Source: an uncultured Flavobacteriaceae bacterium (GTDB lineage Bacteria > Bacteroidota > Bacteroidia > Flavobacteriales > Flavobacteriaceae). From it: DNA of 64,000 nt. The notes under the pieces are model-generated. The model was not told the DNA's origin and searched no databases. It saw only the letters and a program-made list of their open reading frames with translations. The position numbers and the translations under genes are program-made. This document shows positions 18,073-26,516 of the stretch, piece after piece. How positions within the stretch are numbered: position 1 is the first letter of the stretch; each line of letters starts with the position of its first letter. The stretch is taken from positions 620,001 to 684,000 of the forward strand of contig CANNBV010000001.1 of the NCBI GenBank assembly GCA_947502975.1, read 5' to 3'.

Positions 18073-18080
18073 CAAATGTA
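18073..18080 (-). promoter_or_regulatory. -7 element of the gltBD operon
   Basis: Minus-strand TACATTTG matches TAnnTTTG exactly. The predicted transcript starts near 18067, about 28 nt upstream of the gltB ATG. No clear -33 TTG is visible at the right spacing, which may mean activation is required. Confidence 0.5.
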
Positions 18081-18347
18081 GGCATAGAATTTATATTTCT
18101 AATAAGGGCTATTTCATTATTTCGATTTTTTAATTGAACTCAACTTTTAAATAGGTTTCTATCAATAATAATGAGATATTTTAATAAATATTCAATAGGC
18201 AAAATTTAAGGATAAATAAGAATATGTGAATTATTATAAGGAATCCTTGTTTTTGTTAAAAAAAACCGCATTAAAATGAAACAAAACTTGATGATTATTC
18301 AATTAATATAGTTATCAATATTTCATAAAATTTAGTTAAAACAGAAA

Positions 18348-18369
18348 TACCCCTAAAAAAAAGGGGGTA
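18348..18369. promoter_or_regulatory. Inverted repeat TACCCC-N10-GGGGTA (distal site)
   Basis: 22-bp dyad in the gltB/porin intergenic region. It has the same half-sites as the dyad at 18400-18423, centred about 53 bp (five helical turns) upstream of it. G/C runs are rare in this AT-rich intergenic DNA, so the pair stands out as a probable double operator. Confidence 0.6.
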
Positions 18370-18399
18370 AAAATTGAAAAATCATAAAAATACATCAAA

Positions 18400-18423
18400 T
18401 ACCCCCTTTTTTTTGTGGGGGTA
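18400..18423. promoter_or_regulatory. Inverted repeat TACCCCC-N10-GGGGGTA (proximal site)
   Basis: 24-bp dyad with perfect 7-bp arms. It overlaps the TTTG (-33) element of the promoter reading into the porin gene. Confidence 0.6.
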
Positions 18424-18444
18424 AATCTTTTTTAAATAGTTTAG
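18412..18444 (+). promoter_or_regulatory. Probable promoter of porin-amt-PII block
   Basis: TTTG (18412-18415), 21 nt, TAGTTTAG (18437-18444; one mismatch to TAnnTTTG). Predicted start near 18450 gives a leader of about 47 nt. The remaining 18040-18347 stretch is AT-rich and shows nothing further. Confidence 0.45.
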
Positions 18445-18496
18445 CCCCGTCTTAAGGAAATAAATTTTAAAAATTAATAACCAAAATTTAAACATT

Positions 18497-19513
18497 ATGA
18501 AAAGATTATTTACCCTTACAATGCTTTTTGTAGCAACAGCATTATTTGCACAAGAAGAAGAAAAACCAGCACTAACTGTTTCTGGTAGTGTTGATGCTTA
18601 TTATCAAACATATTTAACTGCTTCAGATAATGATGCACCAACTTTTGGAACTGCTTTTGCAGGTCAATCTGGTTTTGCTTTAGGTATGGCAAATGTTATA
18701 TTGAGCTACGAAGGAGAAAAAGCAGGTGCGGTAATAGATTTAGTTACTGGACCAAGAGGTGCTGGTGCTACATTTAATACTGATATTGTTGATGGTATTG
18801 TAAATCAGGCTTATGTGTATTGGAATGTATCTGAAGGTACTACACTTACTTTTGGTAGATGGAATACTTTTTTAGGGTATGAAGTTATTGCACCAGCTGG
18901 AAACTTTAACTATAGCTGTTCTTACTTATTCTCTAGTGGACCATTCTCACATATGGGTTTAAAAGCTGATTTTACTTTAGGAGATGATGTTAGTTTAATG
19001 TTAGCTGTTACTAACCCATGGGATACTAACAATATTTCTATGACTGGTGAATATGCTCTTGGCGCACAGTTAGGTGTTTCAGGACAATTCTTAAACTTAT
19101 ACTACGATAGTGGAAACAACGGTGGTTTAGGTTTTGAAATCGATTATACAGGAGGTTTCGATTTGTCTGATTCTTTTTACTTAGGAATCAACGCTGCATA
19201 TAACGATAACGATGGTGCAGGTTTCTACGGTGCAGCATTATACCCACAGATAGCTACTTCTGATGATTTTTCAATCGGTTTAAGAGGTGAGTACTTTGCA
19301 ATACATGGTGATGGAGATGATTTACCATCTGTATTCGCTACAACTTTAACAGGAAGCTATACTGTAGACAACTTAATTATCAAGCCTGAAATTAGATTAG
19401 ATGCTTTAACTAATCAAGATGATGGTCAGTTTTACGGAAATTTCGTTGACAGCGACGGAGTTGGAACAGATAGTTTAGCTGCATTTACTTTAGCCGCAAT
19501 CTACACATTCTAA
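18497..19513 (+). CDS. Outer-membrane beta-barrel porin (OmpL/BBP2-like)
   Basis: 338 residues. The signal peptide (KRLFTLTMLFVATALFAQ) is followed by alternating amphipathic strands to the C-terminal aromatic residue (LAAIYTF), as required for barrel assembly. Recognisable blocks are VSGSVDAYYQTY, QAYVYWNVSEGTTLTFGRW, PAGNFNYSCSYLFSSGPFSHMGLK and GLRGEYFA. It probably lets small solutes through the outer membrane. Position immediately upstream of ammonium transporters, behind the TACCCC operator pair, suggests nitrogen-regulated uptake; the substrate is an inference. Confidence 0.82.
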   Translation: MKRLFTLTMLFVATALFAQEEEKPALTVSGSVDAYYQTYLTASDNDAPTFGTAFAGQSGFALGMANVILSYEGEKAGAVIDLVTGPRGAGATFNTDIVDGIVNQAYVYWNVSEGTTLTFGRWNTFLGYEVIAPAGNFNYSCSYLFSSGPFSHMGLKADFTLGDDVSLMLAVTNPWDTNNISMTGEYALGAQLGVSGQFLNLYYDSGNNGGLGFEIDYTGGFDLSDSFYLGINAAYNDNDGAGFYGAALYPQIATSDDFSIGLRGEYFAIHGDGDDLPSVFATTLTGSYTVDNLIIKPEIRLDALTNQDDGQFYGNFVDSDGVGTDSLAAFTLAAIYTF

Positions 19514-19549
19514 ATATATAAATGAGAAACTCTCAAAAATAAAGAATAG

Positions 19550-19583
19550 AGCAAGTTCTTTATGAAAAAGGAACTTGCTTTAT
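19550..19583 (+). terminator. Hairpin terminator between porin and amt
   Basis: AGCAAGTTC (19550-19558) pairs with GAACTTGCT (19571-19579), followed by a short T-rich run. The weak T-tract may allow read-through into the transporter gene. Confidence 0.6.
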
Positions 19584-19617
19584 TCCATTTAATTACTAAC
19601 CATTAAAAATAAAAATT

Positions 19618-20901
19618 ATGTCATTATTAAACATGCCCCTTATAATGCAAGATACCGCCGCTATTGAAGGCGACATGGGAATGTTATGGATGCTTATTTC
19701 TGGTATTCTAGTATTCTTAATGCAAGCAGGATTCACATTAGTGGAGTCTGGTATGACACGTTCTAAAAACGTGGTAAATATTGCTATGAAAAACGTATTA
19801 GATATAGCAGTAGGTTCTTTAGTGTTCTGGTTTATCGGTTACTCTTTAATGTATGGAGAATCTGCTAGCGGATGGATAGGTTGGAGTGGTTTTATGTTTA
19901 ATCAAGGTCCTGCTGATTTATTTTTCCAAACGGTATTTTGTGCTACAGCTGCTACTATTGTATCTGGAGCTATTGCTGGTAGAACAAAGTATTCTACATA
20001 TATCATTTTCTCAGTTGTTTTAACGGCTTTTATATATCCTATCGCAGGTGGCTGGGAATGGAACGGTGGATGGTTAAATGATACAGAAGGTATTATGCCT
20101 GCTGAGTTTATCGATTTTGCTGGTTCTTCAGTAGTACACGCTGTAGGTGGATGGGCTGCATTAATAGCCGCAATGTTAGTTGGTCCTAGATTAGGAAAAT
20201 ATATAGATGGAAAAGCTGTTAATATTCCTGGTCATAACAAATTATTAGCTACGCTTGGTGTATTCATTCTTTGGTTCGGTTGGTTCGGATTCAACGGTGG
20301 TTCTCAATTAGCTTGGGGTGGTGACGACGCAGTTGGTGCTTCAATGGTAGTTTTAGTAACTAACCTAGCTGCTTCTGCTGGTGCTTTAGGTGCTTTATTC
20401 TTATCATGGATTAAATACAAAAAGCCTAATTTAGATATGACACTTAACGGTGCTTTAGCTGGATTAGTAGCAATTACTGCTGGTTGTGGTAATATGACTG
20501 AATTTGGAGCAATAGCTGCTGGTTTTGTAGGTGGTATTATCGTAGTATTTTCTATGGAATTTGTTGAGCAAAAACTTAAGATTGACGATGCAGTAGGTGC
20601 ATTTTCTGTACATGGTATAGTTGGTTTCTGGGGAACTATTGTTATAGGTCTTTGGGGAGTAGACGGAGATGCAGGAATAGGTTTGTTCAACGGAGGAGGA
20701 GCTGATCAGTTCTTAGCTCAGTTAATTGGTGCTTTGGCTTATGCTATTTGGGCTGTTCTTACATCTTTAATTTTCTTAACTATTCTTAAGAAAACATTAG
20801 GATTAAGAGTTAGCGAAAAAGTAGAAATTGAAGGTCTTGATTTATCTGAGCATGGTGCTTTAGCTTATCCAGGTAAGAGACAAAGAGAAATAGAAGACTA
20901 A
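19618..20901 (+). CDS. amtB: Ammonium transporter (Amt/MEP family), first copy
   Basis: 427 residues, about 11 membrane helices. Amt hallmarks are present: DFAGSSVVHAVGGWAALIAA (first pore histidine), GGWEWNGGWL and the substrate-site WFGFNGGS. The twin histidine lies in AVGAFSVHGIVGFWGT. The C-terminal cytoplasmic tail LGLRVSEKVEIEGLDLSEHGALAYP is the segment that contacts PII. It conducts ammonium across the inner membrane. A PII gene follows 230 bp downstream and a second transporter after that. Confidence 0.96.
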   Translation: MSLLNMPLIMQDTAAIEGDMGMLWMLISGILVFLMQAGFTLVESGMTRSKNVVNIAMKNVLDIAVGSLVFWFIGYSLMYGESASGWIGWSGFMFNQGPADLFFQTVFCATAATIVSGAIAGRTKYSTYIIFSVVLTAFIYPIAGGWEWNGGWLNDTEGIMPAEFIDFAGSSVVHAVGGWAALIAAMLVGPRLGKYIDGKAVNIPGHNKLLATLGVFILWFGWFGFNGGSQLAWGGDDAVGASMVVLVTNLAASAGALGALFLSWIKYKKPNLDMTLNGALAGLVAITAGCGNMTEFGAIAAGFVGGIIVVFSMEFVEQKLKIDDAVGAFSVHGIVGFWGTIVIGLWGVDGDAGIGLFNGGGADQFLAQLIGALAYAIWAVLTSLIFLTILKKTLGLRVSEKVEIEGLDLSEHGALAYPGKRQREIED

Positions 20902-20983
20902 TTGTTTTTTTTACAATTCGATTAGTATTTAAAACCGAATATAGAATTTTAGATTATAAAATTTTAGTTTAGTTAGTTTTATA

Positions 20984-21022
20984 AAAAAGGATGCTTTTAC
21001 TACAAAAAAAGCATCCTTTTTG
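20984..21022 (+). terminator. Intrinsic terminator after first amt gene
   Basis: AAAAAGGATGCTTTT (20984-20998) pairs with AAAAGCATCCTTTTT (21007-21021), a 15-bp perfect stem ending in a T-tract. Confidence 0.85.
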
Positions 21023-21072
21023 TCTGTTTTTTAATAAAGTAATAATAGTTTTTCATTAATAGCCTAATATTC

Positions 21073-21101
21073 TTGGTCGCCTAAATATTTTTCTATTTTT
21101 G
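21073..21101 (+). promoter_or_regulatory. Promoter of PII-amt2 unit
   Basis: TTG (21073-21075), 18 nt, TATTTTTG (21094-21101) match the consensus. Predicted start near 21107, about 25 nt before the PII ATG. PII and the second transporter are therefore a separate unit from the first transporter. Confidence 0.65.
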
Positions 21102-21131
21102 AAATCTTACTAATCAAAATAAAGGCACATT

Positions 21132-21470
21132 ATGAAGAAAATTGAAGCAATTATTAGAAAGTCAAAATACAGCGCTGTACGAGATGCGTTGCATGAAGTT
21201 GGCGTAAACTTTTTTTCTTACTGGGACGTAACCGGTTTAGGTAATGAAAAAGAAGGACACGTTTATAGAGGCGTGTCTTATAGCACAAGTGATATACAAC
21301 GTAGATATTTATCTATAGTTGTAAATGACGATTTTGAGGAAGTTACAATTAAAACAATTTTAGAATCTGCTGCAACTGGAGAAGTAGGAGATGGAAAAAT
21401 ATTTGTTTCAGATGTAAGCGAATGTTACCGAATTAGAACAGGAGAAAAAGGAGGGGATACTTTAAAATAA
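21132..21470 (+). CDS. glnK: P-II family nitrogen regulator
   Basis: 112 residues, full PII length. N-terminal MKKIEAIIRKSKYSAVRDAL, the B-loop TGEVGDGKIFVSDV and the C-loop RIRTGE are canonical and form ATP/ADP sites. The T-loop is divergent. Tyr45 and Tyr50 match the E. coli positions 46 and 51, but residue 39, the 2-oxoglutarate-binding Gln of most PII proteins, is Glu, and the loop has an inserted and two missing residues. Expected role: trimeric sensor that docks on the adjacent Amt channels. The gene lies 38 bp before the second transporter, a GlnK-AmtB pairing. Confidence 0.92.
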   Translation: MKKIEAIIRKSKYSAVRDALHEVGVNFFSYWDVTGLGNEKEGHVYRGVSYSTSDIQRRYLSIVVNDDFEEVTIKTILESAATGEVGDGKIFVSDVSECYRIRTGEKGGDTLK

Positions 21471-21508
21471 TAACCAAATAAACACTTATATAGATTAACT
21501 AAGATATT

Positions 21509-22741
21509 ATGGAACAAGGATTATTTACAGCAAATAACGTATGGATGATGATCTGTACAGCACTAGTTTTCTTTATGCATTTAGGTTTTGCATTTTTGGA
21601 AATTGGTTTAACTAGACAGAAAAATACAATTAACATTTTATTCAAAAACATTTTTATAATCACCGTAGGGTTGTTATTATATTACATCGCAGGTTTTAAC
21701 TTAATGTATCCTGGGTTTGAAGAAGGCTCTGCAGGAATTTTTAAATTTGCAGGATTTGGTATAGCACCTCCTGAAGGAGGAATGACTCCAGCATATGCTG
21801 ATGGTGGTTATACTTGGTGGACAGATTTCTTATTTCAAGGTATGTTTGCCGCTACAGCAGCAACTATTGTTTCTGGAGCAGTAGCAGAACGAATGAAAAT
21901 AGGACCTTTTATGATGTTTACGGTATTATATGTAGGTTTAGTTTATCCTATTGCAGGCTCATGGAAATGGGGAGCAGGTTTCCTTGAAGAAATGGGATTT
22001 CATGATTTTGCTGGTTCTACATTAGTACACTCCGTAGGCGGATGGGCAGCCTTGGTTGCAGTTTGGTTGCTTGGAGCTAGAATAGGTAAATTTAAAGATG
22101 GAAAACCTCAAGCTATTCCTGGGCATAATATTCCTTTAGCTACGGCAGGAGTATTAATACTTTGGTTAGGCTGGTTTGGATTTAATGGAGGATCTGTACT
22201 TTCTGCAGACCCAGAAACCACTTCACGTGTTTTAGTAACTACTTGTTTAGCTGCAGCAGCAGGAGGTGTAGTAGCTGCGTTTGTGTCACTATTAAAATAT
22301 AAGAATTTAGATTTAACTATGTTCTTAAATGGAATTTTAGGAGGTTTAGTAGGTATTACTGCAGGAGCTGATGTTACAAGTCCAGAGAGTGCTATTCTTA
22401 TAGGGGTAATAGCAGGAGCTTTAATTGTATTTGCTGTAGCATTTATTGATGCAATTAAACTTGATGATCCAGTTGGTGCCATAGCGGTTCATTTAGTTTG
22501 TGGTATTTGGGGAACTTTGGCTGTTGGTATTTTTTCAACTAACCCAGAACATTCGTTTTTAATACAGTTAACTGGTGTAGCGTGTTATGCTGGATTCTGT
22601 TTGATATCAGCATTTCTAATCATTTTTACACTTAAGAAAACAGTAGGTATTAGAGTTTCAGAAAGAGAAGAGCTTGAGGGACTTGATGCTCATGAACATG
22701 GTATGGATGCTTATCCAGATTTTAGATTGAACGAGCATTAA
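21509..22741 (+). CDS. amtB: Ammonium transporter (Amt/MEP family), second copy
   Basis: 410 residues. It is clearly homologous to the first transporter but diverged. Pore histidines lie in DFAGSTLVHSVGGWAAL and PVGAIAVHLVCGIWGT; the WFGFNGGS block is kept and the PII-contact tail VGIRVSEREELEGLDAHEHGMDAYP is present. It has a longer periplasmic loop near residues 70-100 (GIAPPEGGMTPAYADGGYTWW). Co-transcribed with PII, so it is the likeliest direct PII partner. Followed by a terminator shared with the convergent HAD gene. Confidence 0.96.
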   Translation: MEQGLFTANNVWMMICTALVFFMHLGFAFLEIGLTRQKNTINILFKNIFIITVGLLLYYIAGFNLMYPGFEEGSAGIFKFAGFGIAPPEGGMTPAYADGGYTWWTDFLFQGMFAATAATIVSGAVAERMKIGPFMMFTVLYVGLVYPIAGSWKWGAGFLEEMGFHDFAGSTLVHSVGGWAALVAVWLLGARIGKFKDGKPQAIPGHNIPLATAGVLILWLGWFGFNGGSVLSADPETTSRVLVTTCLAAAAGGVVAAFVSLLKYKNLDLTMFLNGILGGLVGITAGADVTSPESAILIGVIAGALIVFAVAFIDAIKLDDPVGAIAVHLVCGIWGTLAVGIFSTNPEHSFLIQLTGVACYAGFCLISAFLIIFTLKKTVGIRVSEREELEGLDAHEHGMDAYPDFRLNEH

Positions 22742-22759
22742 TCTTACTTTTTAATATAA

Positions 22760-22795
22760 TAAAAGAGCCTTGCAATTAGTGAGGCTCTTTTTTAT
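22760..22795. terminator. Terminator after second amt gene
   Basis: AAAAGAGCCT (22761-22770) pairs with AGGCTCTTT (22782-22790), followed by TTTT. The 3' side overlaps the end of the minus-strand HAD gene, so it may serve both strands. Confidence 0.75.
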
Positions 22796-23460
22796 TGTAT
22801 AAGATTTAGGATATATTGTGGATTGGTAAAGTCTCTTATTATGGTGCTACAGCCTGCTTTTTGAAGTTTGCCATTATTTAAAAAATCCACGCCAATAAAA
22901 TCTATTCCTAGTTTTGATGTTGTTTTAAAATCCCATAACCCATCTCCAAAATACACCACTGAATCAAAACTATTTATCTTGTGTTTGTTTTGCGCTTCTT
23001 CAATAGCAAGTTCAATTATTTTATCTCTTTTAAAATGATCGTTTGACGATTTTAGAGTATGCTTATCTAGGTGTAATCCAACAGCATTACTTTTTAATTG
23101 TGCAGTTTCTCCCCAGCCACCTGTGGCAAAGGCTATATCTAAACCATTGTTGTACGTTATAAGGTTAATAAATTCATTAGCTCCTTTTATTGGTAGTATC
23201 TTTTTAGAGTTTAGGCTAACTTGTTGATAGAATTCTTGTTTGATATTTTCAATTTCTAGCGAAGTAGGTTTTCTATTAAGCCACTTTTTAAAAATTTCAA
23301 TTGTTAATCCAGTATCTGTAACATGTTTAAAATCGTTCCAATTGGCTTCAGATAAATCAATGTTGTGAAGCTTTTTAAAAGTTGATTTAAAACAGTCATC
23401 ATCAACCTTTACCGAATCTATTATAGTGCCATCAATATCAAAAATTAATAATTTCATCAA
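22792..23460 (-). CDS. HAD-superfamily hydrolase (phosphatase)
   Basis: 222 residues. Motif I is FDIDGTIIDS (nucleophile Asp and general-acid Asp), motif II lies in IAFATGGWG, motif III is the Lys in SSNDHFKRDKI, and motif IV is VYFGDGLWDF. The cap between motifs I and II is helical, as in phosphoglycolate-phosphatase-like subfamily I enzymes. It should dephosphorylate a small metabolite in the cytosol; substrate unknown. It is separated from the upstream ppc by a terminator. Confidence 0.85.
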   Translation of the reverse strand: MMKLLIFDIDGTIIDSVKVDDDCFKSTFKKLHNIDLSEANWNDFKHVTDTGLTIEIFKKWLNRKPTSLEIENIKQEFYQQVSLNSKKILPIKGANEFINLITYNNGLDIAFATGGWGETAQLKSNAVGLHLDKHTLKSSNDHFKRDKIIELAIEEAQNKHKINSFDSVVYFGDGLWDFKTTSKLGIDFIGVDFLNNGKLQKAGCSTIIRDFTNPQYILNLIQ

Positions 23461-23475
23461 ATATTACTTAAAAAT

Positions 23476-23514
23476 AAAACCCCAATTTACAAATAGTAAA
23501 TCGGGGTTGTTTTA
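23476..23514 (-). terminator. Terminator after ppc
   Basis: On the minus strand the ppc stop is followed by a hairpin of arms at 23476-23490 and 23496-23512 (AACCCC...GGGGTT outer, ATTTAC/GTAAAT inner) and a T-rich run. Confidence 0.75.
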
Positions 23515-23529
23515 ATTCGTAATTTTATC

Positions 23530-26121
23530 TTAAGCAGAGTTTCTACTCGCATTAATATTCCCAAATAACGAGCGTGTTACGATTTTCTCGTAAATTAATT
23601 TTTCAGGATCGTCTTTTGGTACTCCAGCTTTTTCAAACTCTTGAATTTTCTTCAATGCGTATTGTTGAATAGTTAATAAAGGCAATACAATAGACTCTCT
23701 AACTTCAATTGATGCTTTACCAGAAGGCTCATTTTCCATTAATTCTTTGTACCCTGTAAGCTTTAGAAGTAATCTTTTGGTAGTTAAATATTCTTCATAA
23801 ATAATGTTCCAAAATGCGCCAAATTCTTCATCTTTCGACATATATTTTGTTAAATCAAAGAATGATTTCGTTAATGACATCATACTATTTTCTAATAACG
23901 TTTTAAAGAATTTAGAGTTATTATATAATGCTTCTACTTTTTCCCATTCGCCTCTATCTTCATACATTTTTAAAGCGGTACCGACACCATAAAATCCAGG
24001 TACATTTTGTTTTAACTGACTCCAAGATCCTACAAAAGGGATAGCTCTTAAGTCTGAAAACACTAGTTTATCAGATTTCCCTCGTTTTGATGGTCTACTT
24101 CCTATATTGGTTTTGGCATAATACTTAAGTGTACTCATGCGCTCCAAATATGGAATAAACATAGGGTGGCTTTTAAAATCCTTGTAAGTTTGATAACTAG
24201 TCTCTGCAAGATCCCCCATCACGGTTCTATCTTCCTCAGATAACTTATTCCGCTCTCCGTCAATTCTGTTTTTGATACCCGAACTTATCAATTGTTCTAG
24301 GTTATATTGAGACGAGTCGGCAGTTCCAAAGTTAGAGCTTACTGTTTGTCCTTGTATTGTAATTTGTACTTCTTTATCCTCAATTGTAGGTCCCAAAGAC
24401 GAGTAGAAGTTGTGTGTTTTTCCACCGCCTCGAGCAGGTGGTCCACCACGACCATCAAAAAATATGGCAGTAATATCATATTTTCTAGACATCTCAGTTA
24501 ATAATTCTTTGGCTTTGTAAATACCCCAATTTGCCATTAAATACCCACCATCTTTCGTGCCGTCAGAGAAACCAAGCATTATGTTTTGTTTGCTGCCTCT
24601 AGCTCTTAAATGTGCCATGTATTCTGGGTTTTGATACAATTGTTCCATAACACCTGGCGCATTTTCTAAATCTGGAATAGTTTCAAATAATGGCGCAATA
24701 TCAACAGTTAACTCATCTTTAAATGCTACAATTTTCAGCATTGCAAATAATTGCATTACATTAAGTGCAGTTTGGTTATTGCTAATGATATAACGATTTG
24801 CACCACGCTCTCCGTTACTAGCCTGAATATCTTTTATAATTGAAATGGTTTTTAAAGTATTCCTAACCATTTCATCTTCAAAATTCTCTAAATCTTCAAT
24901 TTCATCATTTGCTTTTGATAAAATTTCGATTTGTTCAGTTTCAGATAAATCATGATAATTTTTAGGGAAAGACTCACTTCCTTTTTCAATTAAATGATCT
25001 ATTACAGTTGTGAAAACTGAATGGTGAATTCTGCTGTCTTGTCTAATATCTAGTGTTGCAAATCTGTAACCAAATAAATGCACTCTATTTATTAAGCTAT
25101 TTATCTCATTAACATAAAGTGATTGATGTTCTTTAACAACAATGTTTCTAATAATAAAGAGTTCTTTCATAAACTCTTCTATAGATATTGCATTTTTTGT
25201 TTTAAGATTTATGCTGTAATCATACATTATAGTTTCAAGCTGTATCACGCGTTCTTCAACACCTTTAAAAGTAAGTTTGCGTCTTAAGTCCTTTAGATCC
25301 TCATAATATTTTTTAAGGATAGATTTCTTTAATTTATTAGCAACCTTTAATGTGGTTTTAGGTTTTACAAACGGATTTCCATCTCTGTCTCCGCCAGGCC
25401 AAAAACCAATATTTATAATGTCGTTATGTTTTTTACCATCAGCATAAATGTTAGTTTGAATATAGTTATAAATACCACCAAAAGTCTTGTAAAATACATT
25501 TTCTAGATACCAAACTAAACTTTTTGCTTCATCATATGGTGTTGGTTTTTTATGTTTGAAAAAAGGTGTTTTTCCTAACTGACCGAACAGGTTATTGATT
25601 TCAGATAAATCGTTATTTTTTATGGCTTTTGTAAGAGAAGTAATGATACCAAGAACTGATCCAGGATAAAACTGCGTTGGATGCGCCGTTAAAACAATAC
25701 GTACTTTAAATTCTTCTAAGAAATTTTGAAGTTCCTCTATCTTTCCTTCAGACATTGCAGAACCTTTTAGATTTCTTAGCGTACCTACACCATCCATATT
25801 GTTAACCACAGGGAAAGCAGCGTCTTCAATAGCATCGAATAAAACTACTTGTCTTTCAATATATTGAATGAATCTGAATAACAAGTTAATCTGACTTTGC
25901 TTATTACGTCTGGCTTGGTATTTTTTAAAAAATGTTTCCACAATAGTGGTGGGATCATCACCATTTTTAAAACCTTTCTCACAAGTTTCATGAAACAGTG
26001 GCAACAAAACTCCAGTTTTTGTAACCGCATCAAAAGGTAAAGTCATAAATATACTGTTGTATATTTGATATTTTGACAATACTGTTTGATTGAATCGAAT
26101 TAACTTTGGTTCTACAGACAT
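23530..26121 (-). CDS. ppc: Phosphoenolpyruvate carboxylase
   Basis: 863 residues, normal length. Catalytic blocks: VLTAHPTQ (active-site His), GFWPGGDRDGNPFV, FATLDIRQDS, LGFSDGTKDGGY and FDGRGGPPARGGGKTH. The last is usually FHGRGGxxGRGG, so the His is Asp here. The C-terminus ends NINASRNSA, close to the usual MRNTG. It carboxylates PEP to oxaloacetate, filling the TCA cycle and supplying aspartate for nadB, lysC and amino-acid synthesis nearby. Confidence 0.95.
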   Translation of the reverse strand: MSVEPKLIRFNQTVLSKYQIYNSIFMTLPFDAVTKTGVLLPLFHETCEKGFKNGDDPTTIVETFFKKYQARRNKQSQINLLFRFIQYIERQVVLFDAIEDAAFPVVNNMDGVGTLRNLKGSAMSEGKIEELQNFLEEFKVRIVLTAHPTQFYPGSVLGIITSLTKAIKNNDLSEINNLFGQLGKTPFFKHKKPTPYDEAKSLVWYLENVFYKTFGGIYNYIQTNIYADGKKHNDIINIGFWPGGDRDGNPFVKPKTTLKVANKLKKSILKKYYEDLKDLRRKLTFKGVEERVIQLETIMYDYSINLKTKNAISIEEFMKELFIIRNIVVKEHQSLYVNEINSLINRVHLFGYRFATLDIRQDSRIHHSVFTTVIDHLIEKGSESFPKNYHDLSETEQIEILSKANDEIEDLENFEDEMVRNTLKTISIIKDIQASNGERGANRYIISNNQTALNVMQLFAMLKIVAFKDELTVDIAPLFETIPDLENAPGVMEQLYQNPEYMAHLRARGSKQNIMLGFSDGTKDGGYLMANWGIYKAKELLTEMSRKYDITAIFFDGRGGPPARGGGKTHNFYSSLGPTIEDKEVQITIQGQTVSSNFGTADSSQYNLEQLISSGIKNRIDGERNKLSEEDRTVMGDLAETSYQTYKDFKSHPMFIPYLERMSTLKYYAKTNIGSRPSKRGKSDKLVFSDLRAIPFVGSWSQLKQNVPGFYGVGTALKMYEDRGEWEKVEALYNNSKFFKTLLENSMMSLTKSFFDLTKYMSKDEEFGAFWNIIYEEYLTTKRLLLKLTGYKELMENEPSGKASIEVRESIVLPLLTIQQYALKKIQEFEKAGVPKDDPEKLIYEKIVTRSLFGNINASRNSA

Positions 26122-26516
26122 ATATCTAGCTTTAGTAAAATGAGGAGTAAAAATACTAAAGCTTTGGTGAAACCACCCGTTCTTTATAAAGTTTTGTCAA
26201 TATTTGGCATTTAGTGAATTCTGATTAAGAATAATTAAAAAAAACACGAACAATGCCATTATCTTTTTAATAGGTTTAATATTAAAATAGAGTCTGAAGT
26301 TTGTTATAGTAAGTGGTTTAAGTTTTATGAATTTTCATAAGTTTTGTTTGATAATTACTTAATGATTTCTTGAAAACATTAAGGGTTTTTTATTCACTTA
26401 TTTTTTTGTTGTTAAATATCACTAAGCAATCTATTTTATTAAGATATTTGTATACCAACTTATAGGAGATACTCCCTAATCCAACCTGATTGTAAATATA
26501 TTTTCAAAACACAAAA
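26122..26516. other. Intergenic region between ppc and nadA
   Basis: 395 bp of very AT-rich DNA between divergent genes. A GATATTTG box at 26443-26450 (one mismatch to TAnnTTTG) could be the nadA -7 element, with a leader of about 60 nt. No hairpins, repeats or open reading frames of note were seen. Confidence 0.4.

Noticed and set aside
20304-20690. Long antisense frame in the first amt gene (128 codons)
   Set aside because: Pro/Thr/Ala/Ile-rich composition is the mirror of Gly/Ala/Val-rich membrane helices; the sense strand is a clear ammonium transporter. The same applies to 22108-22482 in the second amt gene.
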